64,000 nt of DNA from Hyphomicrobiales bacterium (GTDB taxonomy: Bacteria > Pseudomonadota > Alphaproteobacteria > Rhizobiales > Rhizobiaceae), in the NCBI GenBank assembly GCA_900468535.1, contig UBTY01000044.1, positions 89,707 to 153,706 of the forward strand, written 5' to 3'. A program made the position numbers and the translations under genes. Of this stretch, positions 57,019-64,000 are shown piece by piece (position 1 is the first letter of the stretch; every line of letters begins with the position of its first letter). The notes under the pieces are model-generated. The model searched no databases. It was not told the DNA's origin and worked only from the letters and a program-made list of their open reading frames with translations.

Positions 57019-58455
57019 ATGTCCCCAAAAAAGACGACGCTGAAGCCTGCCAGAAACGTACCCGCCTCGAAAAAAACTCCCCCGGACCCCGGACATCAGC
57101 GCGGCGTGGCAAACTGGAAGGAAGCAGCACAGTTCTTGCGGGCACGCGGCATCGAAGACATCGAATGCATCACGCCTGACCTCGCAGGCGTCCCGCGCGG
57201 CAAGATGATGCCGAGCTCCAAGTTCACCTCGAACACCTCGCTTGCGCTGCCGTCGGCGATTTATCGCCACACCATCTCCGGCGAGTACCCGGATGAAACG
57301 GAAAGCTTCCGTTACGAGCCGCGCGACAGCGACCTGAAGCTGGTGCCTGACCTTTCAACGCTTTCGGTCGTTCCCTGGGAAACCGACCCGACGGCGCAGG
57401 TGATCTGCGATATCGTCAGCGTGGATGGGGAGGAAGTCCCTTACACGCCCCGAAACGTGCTGAAGCGCGTGCTGAAGCTTTATTCCGACCGCGGCTGGAA
57501 GCCGATCGTCGCGCCCGAGATCGAATTCTATCTCGTCGCCAAGAACGATGACCCTGACTATCCGCTGCATCCGCCGAAGGGCCGCTCCGGTCGCTCTATC
57601 CTCGGTGGCCAGGGCTATTCGATCGCCGGCATCAACGAGTTCGACGAACTGATCGACGACATCTATCATTTCTCGGAAAAGCAGGGACTCGAGATCGATA
57701 CCCTGATCCACGAGGAAGGTCCGGCGCAGCTCGAAATCAACCTGCGCCACGGCAACCCGATCGAGCTTGCCGACCAGGTGTTCCTGTTCAAGCGCACCAT
57801 CCGCGAAGCGGCGATGAAGCATGGCATCTACGCGACCTTCATGGCAAAGCCGATGCAGGGCCAGCCGGGTTCGGCGATGCACATCCATCAATCGGTGGTC
57901 AACAGCGAGACGGGCAAGAACATCTTCTCGAACCCCGATGGTTCGGCCTCCCGCGAGTTCTTCCACTTCATCGGCGGCCTGCAGAAATACGTGCCGAGCT
58001 CGATGGTGATGCTGGCGCCCTACGTGAACTCTTACCGGCGGCTGACGCCCGACATGTCGGCGCCGGTCAACAACGCCTGGGGTTATGACAACCGCACGAC
58101 CGCGTTCCGTGTGCCAGTATCCGATCCGCAGGCAAGGCGCGTGGAAAACCGGCTGCCGAGTTCGGATGCCAATCCCTATCTCGCGCTTGCGGCCTCGCTT
58201 GCCTCCGGCCTGCTCGGCATCATGAAGGGCATCGAACCGACGGCACCGACAGAGGATACGGCCAACGAAGGCTCGATCGACCTGCCGCGCGGCCTGCTGG
58301 AAGCGGTCGCACTGATGGAAGACGAGGAAGCTTTCGAGGAAGTGTTCGGCAAGGAGTTCCTCGGCATCTATGCTGGCGTGAAGCGTGGAGAGTTCGAAAC
58401 CTTCATGCAGGTGATCAGCCCGTGGGAGCGCGAATTCCTTCTGCTGAACGTGTAG
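57019..58455 (+). CDS. puuA: Glutamine-synthetase family protein, probable gamma-glutamylputrescine synthetase
   Basis: A 478-residue member of the glutamine synthetase fold. Seen: LAGVPRGKMMPSSKF, PWETDPTAQVICDI, the catalytic-domain segment EEGPAQLEINL, FMAKPMQGQPGSAMHIHQS (the family's GSGMHIH element) and RVENRLPSSDANPYLALAASLASGL. The next gene encodes a PuuB-like oxidase, so glutamylation of putrescine (or another amine) is the best guess, not ammonia assimilation. The frame is open to 56932; the ATG at 57019 (MSPKKTT) is preferred but has a weak ribosome site. The N-terminal 30 residues are basic. Confidence 0.8.
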   Translation: MSPKKTTLKPARNVPASKKTPPDPGHQRGVANWKEAAQFLRARGIEDIECITPDLAGVPRGKMMPSSKFTSNTSLALPSAIYRHTISGEYPDETESFRYEPRDSDLKLVPDLSTLSVVPWETDPTAQVICDIVSVDGEEVPYTPRNVLKRVLKLYSDRGWKPIVAPEIEFYLVAKNDDPDYPLHPPKGRSGRSILGGQGYSIAGINEFDELIDDIYHFSEKQGLEIDTLIHEEGPAQLEINLRHGNPIELADQVFLFKRTIREAAMKHGIYATFMAKPMQGQPGSAMHIHQSVVNSETGKNIFSNPDGSASREFFHFIGGLQKYVPSSMVMLAPYVNSYRRLTPDMSAPVNNAWGYDNRTTAFRVPVSDPQARRVENRLPSSDANPYLALAASLASGLLGIMKGIEPTAPTEDTANEGSIDLPRGLLEAVALMEDEEAFEEVFGKEFLGIYAGVKRGEFETFMQVISPWEREFLLLNV

Positions 58456-58468
58456 GGAGGGCTCAGTC

Positions 58469-59767
58469 ATGACATCGCAGCAGAGATGGCAGAGCCCCAT
58501 TGCGCCCGGAATTTCGTGGTATCAGGCCACCTCGGGCGAGCGGCCGACCTATCCAGAAATGGACGGGTCGAAGACGTGCGACGTCGCCATCATCGGCGGC
58601 GGCTATACCGGGCTGCAGGCGGCCTACAATCTCGCCAAGTCGGGCGTCTCGGTAATTCTGATCGAGGCCTGCAGGTTTGGCGACGGCGCCTCCGGCCGGA
58701 ACGGCGGGCAGCTCGGCACCGGCCAGCGCTGGTGGCCGGAAGAGCTTGAGGAAAAGATCGGCTACGAGCGTTCCCGCGCCCTCTTCGATCTCGCCGAGGC
58801 CGCCAAGCAGCATCTTCTCGATTTCGCCACGGAACATCAGATCGACATGGACTACATGCCGGGCCAGATGAATGTGGCGCACAAGGAGAGCTACAAGGCT
58901 GATTATTACGAGAATGCCGAGATCGCGGCGATGCGCTACAACTATCCGCATCTGCGCTTCATGGACAAGACGGAGACGCAGGAGCGGCTGGGTTCGACGC
59001 GCTACTTCTGCGGCGTTCGCGACACCGGGACCGGCCACATCCACCCGCTGAAGCTGCTGATTGGTCTCGCCCGCGTCGCGGCCAATGCCGGAGCGCAGAT
59101 CTTCGAGATGACGAAGGCCTCGGCTATCCTTCATGGCAGCAACAAGGTGATGATCGAGACGCCGCGCGGCACGATCACCGCCGACAAGGCGCTGATCGCC
59201 TGCAACGGCTATATCGGCAATCTCGAGCCGGTGACGGCAAGCCACGTGATGCCGATCCGCTCCTTCATCGGCGCGACCGTGCCGCTCGACAAGCACCCGG
59301 GGGTGTTGCCCGGGGCCGAGGCGGTGGCTGATTCACGCTTCGTCGTGCGCTATTTCCGAAAGTCGAAGGACGGACGGCTGCTCTTTGGTGGTCGCGAAGC
59401 CTACACGGCCGACAATCCGCGCGATATTACCCAGCACATCCGCCGGCAGATCGCGGAGATCTATCCGGCGCTCGGCAATATCGAGATCAGCCATGCCTGG
59501 GGCGGTTCGGTCGGCATCACCATGCCGCGCCAGCCTTTCGTGCGCGAGGTCATGCCGGGCGTGACATCGATCGGCGGTTATTCCGGTCACGGCGTGATGC
59601 TGTCCAACTATTGCGGAAAGCTCTACGCGGAAACGGTTCTCGGAAAATCGGCGGATCTCGATCTTTTCAAATCACTCGATATTCCGGCGTTTCCCGGAGG
59701 TCCGGCGATGCGTGCCCCGCTGCTTTTCCTGGCGCTCTCGTGGTTTGCGCTGCGCGACAAGTTTTAG
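58469..59767 (+). CDS. puuB: Gamma-glutamylputrescine oxidase-like FAD enzyme
   Basis: A 432-residue DAO-family flavoprotein. The N-terminal WYQATSGERPTYPEMDGSKTCDVAIIGGGYTGLQAAYNLAKSG is characteristic of PuuB/OrdL-type enzymes, followed by GDGASGRNGGQLGTGQRWW, and the C-terminal SHAWGGSVGITMPRQPFVREVMPGVTSIGGYSGHGVMLS. It oxidises the glutamylated amine to an aldehyde with release of ammonia or hydrogen peroxide. It starts 13 bases after the synthetase stop, so the two form an operon. The PuuC and PuuD steps are not in the window. Confidence 0.85.
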   Translation: MTSQQRWQSPIAPGISWYQATSGERPTYPEMDGSKTCDVAIIGGGYTGLQAAYNLAKSGVSVILIEACRFGDGASGRNGGQLGTGQRWWPEELEEKIGYERSRALFDLAEAAKQHLLDFATEHQIDMDYMPGQMNVAHKESYKADYYENAEIAAMRYNYPHLRFMDKTETQERLGSTRYFCGVRDTGTGHIHPLKLLIGLARVAANAGAQIFEMTKASAILHGSNKVMIETPRGTITADKALIACNGYIGNLEPVTASHVMPIRSFIGATVPLDKHPGVLPGAEAVADSRFVVRYFRKSKDGRLLFGGREAYTADNPRDITQHIRRQIAEIYPALGNIEISHAWGGSVGITMPRQPFVREVMPGVTSIGGYSGHGVMLSNYCGKLYAETVLGKSADLDLFKSLDIPAFPGGPAMRAPLLFLALSWFALRDKF

Positions 59768-59900
59768 TCAGATTGCGGATTTCATCGCGGGGCAATTCGA
59801 TCTAAAACCTCTTTCCGAGAGATTCATTGCATCGCACACTGGCTTTTTTAAATCGATTAGATTAAAGAGCCAATAACCCGTCTGAATGAGAGACAAGCTC

Positions 59901-61376
59901 ATGAGCAGCCAAATCATCCCCGTTGAACCCTTTGATTATGTCGTTTTCGGCGGCAGCGGCGACCTCGCAGAACGCAAGTTGCTGCCAGCCCTCTACCATC
60001 GGCAGATCGAGGGTCAGTTCACCGAACCCACCCGTATCATCGGCGCTTCGCGCAGTCCGCTGACGCATGAGGAATATCGCAAGTTTGCCCAGGACGCTCT
60101 GAAGGAGCACCTGAAGAAGGGCGAGTACGACGAAGCGGAAGTCGAGAAGTTCCTGAAGCGACTGTACTACGTGCCGGTTGATGCGCGTTCGGATGCCGGC
60201 TGGGATCAGCTGAAGAAGCTGCTCGACGAAGGCAAGGATCGCGTCCGCGCCTTCTACCTCGCGGTCGCACCGGGCATTTTCGGCGACATCTCGCAGAAGA
60301 TCCACGACCACAAGCTCATCACCAAGTCGACGCGCATCGTCGTCGAGAAGCCGATCGGCCGCGACCTCGCCTCCGCGCTGTCGCTCAACGACACCATCGG
60401 CAAGGTGTTCAAGGAAGAGCAGATCTTCCGCATCGACCACTACCTCGGCAAAGAGACGGTGCAGAACCTGATGGCGCTGCGCTTCGCCAACGCGCTTTAC
60501 GAGCCGCTTTGGAACGCCAACCATATCGACCACGTGCAGATCACGGTTGCCGAGTCGGTCGGCCTCGAAGGTCGTGCGGGCTATTACGACACCGCCGGCG
60601 CATTGCGCGACATGGTGCAGAACCACATTATGCAGCTGGTCTGCCTCGTTGCCATGGAAGTTCCTTCCTCCATGGATTCCGAAGCCGTTCGTGACGAGAA
60701 GCTGAAGGTGCTGCGCGCGCTGAAGCCGATCAATGCTTCGAACGTCGAACTCAATACGGTACGCGGCCAGTATCGCGCCGGCGCTTCGGTAACCGGCCCG
60801 GTCAAGGGTTATCTTGAAGAGCTCGAAGGCGGTGTCTCCAACACCGAGACCTTCGTCGCCATCAAGGCCGAGATCAACAACTGGCGCTGGGCCGGCGTTC
60901 CCTTCTACATCCGCACCGGCAAACGCCTTGCCGGCCGCATGTCGGAAATCGTCATCACCTTCAAGCCGATCCCGCATTCGGTCTTCGACCAGTCGGCCGG
61001 CCGCATCAACCAGAACCAGCTGATCATCCGCCTGCAGCCTGATGAAGGCGTAAAGCAGTCGCTGATGATCAAGGATCCGGGCCCGGGCGGCATGCGACTG
61101 CGCAACGTCTCGCTCGACATGAGCTTTGCGGATGCCTTCCAGGTTCGTAACCCGGACGCTTACGAGCGGCTGCTGATGGACGTCATCCGTTCGAACCAGA
61201 CGCTGTTCATGCGCCGCGACGAAGTCGAGGCGGCATGGCAGTGGGTCGACCCGATCCTGAAGGGCTGGGAATCCACCGGCCAGAAGGTTCAGGGATACAC
61301 CGCCGGCACCTGGGGCCCCAGCCAGTCGATCGCGCTCATCGAGCGCGACGGCCGCACCTGGCACGACAACCTGTAA
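59901..61376 (+). CDS. zwf: Glucose-6-phosphate 1-dehydrogenase
   Basis: A 491-residue enzyme that oxidises glucose-6-phosphate to 6-phosphogluconolactone with NADP+. Seen: VVFGGSGDLAERKLLPALYH (coenzyme-binding; residues about 14-33), active-site RIDHYLGKETVQN, and KPIGRDLASA. The ATG at 59901 (MSSQIIPVEPF) is chosen; a frame from 59886 has no better ribosome site. First gene of zwf-pgl-edd; 11 bases before pgl. The leader contains an AT-rich stretch TTTAAATCGATTAGATTAAA (about 59850-59869) that may carry regulation. Confidence 0.97.
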   Translation: MSSQIIPVEPFDYVVFGGSGDLAERKLLPALYHRQIEGQFTEPTRIIGASRSPLTHEEYRKFAQDALKEHLKKGEYDEAEVEKFLKRLYYVPVDARSDAGWDQLKKLLDEGKDRVRAFYLAVAPGIFGDISQKIHDHKLITKSTRIVVEKPIGRDLASALSLNDTIGKVFKEEQIFRIDHYLGKETVQNLMALRFANALYEPLWNANHIDHVQITVAESVGLEGRAGYYDTAGALRDMVQNHIMQLVCLVAMEVPSSMDSEAVRDEKLKVLRALKPINASNVELNTVRGQYRAGASVTGPVKGYLEELEGGVSNTETFVAIKAEINNWRWAGVPFYIRTGKRLAGRMSEIVITFKPIPHSVFDQSAGRINQNQLIIRLQPDEGVKQSLMIKDPGPGGMRLRNVSLDMSFADAFQVRNPDAYERLLMDVIRSNQTLFMRRDEVEAAWQWVDPILKGWESTGQKVQGYTAGTWGPSQSIALIERDGRTWHDNL

Positions 61377-61387
61377 GGATCAGGACG

Positions 61388-62086
61388 ATGGCAGCGACGA
61401 TGCATGCTTTTGCCGATGGCGCAGAACTGGCCCGCACCCTGGCCGACAACGTCGCTGCGTCACTTGCCGCAGCAATCACCGCTCGGGGAACGGCGACCAT
61501 TGCCGTCTCCGGCGGCTCGACGCCGAAGCGCTTCTTCCAGGAACTTTCGACGCGCGATCTCGACTGGGCCAAGGTGACGGTCACGCTCGTGGACGAGCGT
61601 TTTGTTCCAGCCGACAACCCGCGCTCGAACCATCTGCTGGTCGCCGAAAACCTTCTCCAGAACAAGGCCAAAGCGGCGAATTTCCTGCCGCTCTACCAGG
61701 CGGCGGCTTCGGTCGAAGAAGCCGCGAAACTCGCGAGCGATGCGACCGCCGCGATCGCAAACCCCTTCGATGTTGCAATCCTCGGGATGGGGGGCGATGG
61801 CCACACCGCCTCGTTCTTCCCAGGTGGCAGCAACCTGAAAGCCGCCCTCGACCCGAAGACGCCGCGTGGTATCATTACCATGGAGGCTGACGGCGCGGGT
61901 GAACCGCGGCTGACCTTCACCTTCTCCAGCCTCCAGGATGCAAAGCTACTCGTGCTTCATATCGAAGGCGACAGCAAGAAGGACGTGCTGACAAAAGCTG
62001 AAGGCACCGGCGACGAGGCAGAAATGCCGATCCGCGCCATTCTGCGGCGGGCGGCGAGCCCGGTCGAAGTCTACTGGGCCCCATAA
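61388..62086 (+). CDS. pgl: 6-phosphogluconolactonase
   Basis: A 232-residue DevB-type lactonase that opens 6-phosphogluconolactone to 6-phosphogluconate. Seen: TIAVSGGSTPKRFFQELSTRDLDWAKVTVTLVDERFVPADNPRSNHLLVAENLL and AILGMGGDGHTASFFPGG, the two NagB/DevB signatures. The start is the ATG at 61388 with AAGGA about nine bases upstream; the longer open frame from 61235 lies inside zwf and is a shadow. The next gene, edd, follows after 58 bases. Confidence 0.95.
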   Translation: MAATMHAFADGAELARTLADNVAASLAAAITARGTATIAVSGGSTPKRFFQELSTRDLDWAKVTVTLVDERFVPADNPRSNHLLVAENLLQNKAKAANFLPLYQAAASVEEAAKLASDATAAIANPFDVAILGMGGDGHTASFFPGGSNLKAALDPKTPRGIITMEADGAGEPRLTFTFSSLQDAKLLVLHIEGDSKKDVLTKAEGTGDEAEMPIRAILRRAASPVEVYWAP

Positions 62087-62144
62087 GGCCTCGGCAGCAG
62101 CCGCGAACGAAAATTTGAAGAGCAACCAAGGCAGGATAACTCCC

Positions 62145-63965
62145 ATGTCCGCTAATGCACGCATTTCTGCGATCACCGCCCGTATTGTCGAACGATCGAA
62201 ACCGACGCGCGGACTTTACCTGGAGCGCCTGCGCAATGCGGCTTCGAAGAGCGTGAACCGCTCGGTTCTCGGTTGCGCCAATCTTGCGCACGGCTTCGCG
62301 GTCTGTTCCCCCGCCGAGAAGGATGCACTCGCGGGCGACCGCGTGGCCAATCTCGGCATCATCACCTCCTACAACGACATGCTCTCCGCGCATCAGCCTT
62401 TCGAGACCTATCCGGCGATCATCCGTGAAGCGGCAGCTGAGGCGGGCGGCATTGCACAGGTGGCCGGTGCGGTTCCCGCCATGTGCGACGGCGTCACCCA
62501 GGGACAGCCGGGCATGGAGCTTTCGCTGTTCTCCCGCGACCTGATCGCGATGGCAGCCGGCGTTGGTCTCTCCCACAACATGTTCGATGCAGCGCTCTAT
62601 CTCGGCGTCTGCGACAAGATCGTGCCCGGCCTCGTCATCGCCGCCCTCTCCTTCGGCCATCTGCCGGCGATCTTCGTTCCGGCCGGTCCGATGACATCAG
62701 GACTGCCGAACGATGAGAAGTCGCGCGTGCGCCAGCTCTATGCCGAAGGCAAGGTCGGTCGCGCCGAGCTGCTGGAAGCGGAATCGAAGTCCTACCACGG
62801 TCCGGGCACCTGCACCTTCTACGGCACGGCCAATTCCAACCAGATGCTGATGGAGATCATGGGCTTCCATATGCCCGGCTCCTCCTTCATCAATCCGGGC
62901 ACGCCGCTGCGCGACGCCTTTACCCGCGAAGCCGCCAAGCGCGCGCTTGCGATCACCGCGCAGGGCAACGAATTCACGCCGGCCGGCGAGATGATCGACG
63001 AGCGCTCGGTCGTCAACGGCGTCGTCGGCCTGCACGCAACCGGTGGCTCGACGAATCACACGCTGCACCTCGTCGCGATGGCGCGGGCGGCAGGTATTCA
63101 GCTCACATGGCAGGACATTGCCGAGCTCTCGGAGATCGTGCCGCTGCTGGCGCGCGTCTATCCGAACGGGCTTGCCGATGTGAACCACTTCCACGCCGCC
63201 GGCGGCATGGGCTTCCTCATCAAGGAACTGCTAAAGCAGGGCATGGTGCACGACGACGTGCGCACTGTCTTCGGCCACGGGCTGCAGGCCTACACCATCG
63301 ACCCGCGTCTCGGTGACAACGGCGCGATCGTTCGCGAGCCGGCGCCCGAGAAGAGCATCGATCCAAAGGTGCTCGCCAGCATCGAGACACCCTTCCAGGC
63401 AAATGGCGGCCTGAAGATGCTTCGCGGCAATATCGGCAAGGCTGTCATCAAGATTTCCGCCGTGAAGGCCGACCGGCATGTCATCGAGGCACCGGCCGTC
63501 GTCTTCCACAGCCAGCAGGAACTGCAGGATGCCTTCAAGGATGGCAAGCTGAACAAGGATTTCATCGCCGTGGTCCGCTTCCAGGGGCCGAAGGCGAACG
63601 GCATGCCGGAACTGCACAAGCTGACGCCGCCGCTCGGCGTGCTACAAGACCGCGGCTTCCGCGTGGCGTTGTTGACGGACGGGCGCATGTCGGGTGCTTC
63701 GGGCAAGGTGCCGGCAGCAATCCACGTCACGCCCGAGGCCGTCGATGGCGGCCCCATTGCGCGCATCAAGGACGGCGACATCATTCGCCTCGACGCAATC
63801 GCGGGCACGCTGGAGGTTCTCGTCGATGCCGCTGACATGGCAGAGCGCGAGGCCGTCGTTGCGGATCTTTCGGAGAACGAATTCGGCATGGGCCGCGAGC
63901 TCTTCGCACCCTTCCGGCGCTCGGTCGGCGCTTCCGATCGTGGCGCAAGCGTTCTCTTCCACTAG
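62145..63965 (+). CDS. edd: 6-phosphogluconate dehydratase
   Basis: A 606-residue Fe-S dehydratase (IlvD/Edd family) converting 6-phosphogluconate to KDPG, the Entner-Doudoroff committed step. Seen: NRSVLGCANLAHGFAVCSP, SYNDMLSAHQPFETYP, PAMCDGVTQGQPGMELSLFSRDLIAMAA, the cluster region GTCTFYGTANSNQMLMEIMGFHMPGSSF, ATGGSTNHTLHL, and LTDGRMSGASGKVPAAIHVTPEA. The ATG at 62145 (MSANARISAITARIVERS) has AGGATAA before it. The eda gene for KDPG aldolase is not in the window. 35 bases remain to the window edge. Confidence 0.96.
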   Translation: MSANARISAITARIVERSKPTRGLYLERLRNAASKSVNRSVLGCANLAHGFAVCSPAEKDALAGDRVANLGIITSYNDMLSAHQPFETYPAIIREAAAEAGGIAQVAGAVPAMCDGVTQGQPGMELSLFSRDLIAMAAGVGLSHNMFDAALYLGVCDKIVPGLVIAALSFGHLPAIFVPAGPMTSGLPNDEKSRVRQLYAEGKVGRAELLEAESKSYHGPGTCTFYGTANSNQMLMEIMGFHMPGSSFINPGTPLRDAFTREAAKRALAITAQGNEFTPAGEMIDERSVVNGVVGLHATGGSTNHTLHLVAMARAAGIQLTWQDIAELSEIVPLLARVYPNGLADVNHFHAAGGMGFLIKELLKQGMVHDDVRTVFGHGLQAYTIDPRLGDNGAIVREPAPEKSIDPKVLASIETPFQANGGLKMLRGNIGKAVIKISAVKADRHVIEAPAVVFHSQQELQDAFKDGKLNKDFIAVVRFQGPKANGMPELHKLTPPLGVLQDRGFRVALLTDGRMSGASGKVPAAIHVTPEAVDGGPIARIKDGDIIRLDAIAGTLEVLVDAADMAEREAVVADLSENEFGMGRELFAPFRRSVGASDRGASVLFH

Positions 63966-64000
63966 ACCGCAAGGCAGATCAAAACGACAGAGGCCCGCGA

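Noticed and set aside
59850..59869. HexR-type operator before zwf
   Set aside because: The AT-rich TTTAAATCGATTAGATTAAA is a poor dyad and does not match the HexR pattern known from gammaproteobacteria.
59862..61364. 500-codon minus-strand open frame
   Set aside because: Antisense to zwf, codon for codon shadow; zwf has all family motifs.

Overview
The window is chromosomal DNA of a Rhizobiaceae alphaproteobacterium, most likely Rhizobium or a close relative. I base this on recognised families rather than any search: RirA, the rhizobial iron regulator, instead of Fur; an acetoacetyl-CoA synthetase plus a phasin (polyhydroxybutyrate storage); a zwf-pgl-edd Entner-Doudoroff operon; a tRNA-His of the alphaproteobacterial type (A73, no G-1); two methyl-accepting chemotaxis proteins with the short rhizobial signalling domain; and high-GC codon use throughout. 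The content is mostly core. I found no phage, insertion sequence, CRISPR array or plasmid functions. 55 protein genes (one cut by the left edge) and 2 tRNAs are listed.

Layout. 1-8441: cut TetR regulator, OxyR with a convergent dienelactone hydrolase, MAPEG protein, small membrane protein, guaB, secreted metallo-beta-lactamase-fold enzyme, DHA2 exporter, glyoxalase-fold protein. 8499-16341: rlmE and a Ppx/GppA phosphatase with a long basic extension, tRNA-Gln, pepT, an ABC-F ATPase, a UvrD-like helicase. 16361-21953: an operon of periplasmic TPR protein, ECF sigma factor and membrane anti-sigma factor, divergent from a type III polyketide synthase translationally coupled to an isoprenylcysteine-methyltransferase-like protein; then a DadA-like oxidase and gluconokinase. 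22004-28101: dppABCDF peptide (possibly also heme/ALA) importer and rirA. 28275-33233: mmsA divergent from a monooxygenase-LysR pair, DUF4174 protein, small XRE regulator, universal stress protein. 33265-42048: tRNA-His, phasin, a 1236-residue PAS histidine kinase, acetoacetyl-CoA synthetase, AsmA-like protein. 42049-46118: potFGHI putrescine/spermidine importer. 46256-49403: ScfR-type regulator divergent from aceA and a small conserved-looking gene. 49434-55562: LysR regulator, two chemoreceptors, small ORFs. 55710-63965: flavoprotein, a puuA-puuB-like glutamylpolyamine pair, then zwf-pgl-edd.

How it fits together: polyamine import (pot) and glutamylation/oxidation (puuAB-like) lie within 16 kb. 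Phasin and acetoacetyl-CoA synthetase serve polyhydroxybutyrate storage and reuse, and aceA serves growth on the resulting acetyl-CoA. gntK, zwf, pgl and edd all feed 6-phosphogluconate into the Entner-Doudoroff route. Several intergenic regions carry crisp inverted repeats that look like operators: tandem TTGTGCA-type palindromes at the phasin promoter, a dyad over the rirA -35 box, three related sites between aceA and its regulator, and an 11-bp direct repeat at 20-bp period between the sigma operon and the polyketide synthase.

The strongest candidates for something undescribed are (1) the ECF sigma/TPR module facing the polyketide synthase-methyltransferase pair, (2) a minus-strand 17-codon ORF with its own intrinsic terminator downstream of acetoacetyl-CoA synthetase, and (3) a 47-residue basic single-span membrane protein beside the chemoreceptors. 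All assignments come from reading motifs by eye; no database comparison was possible.
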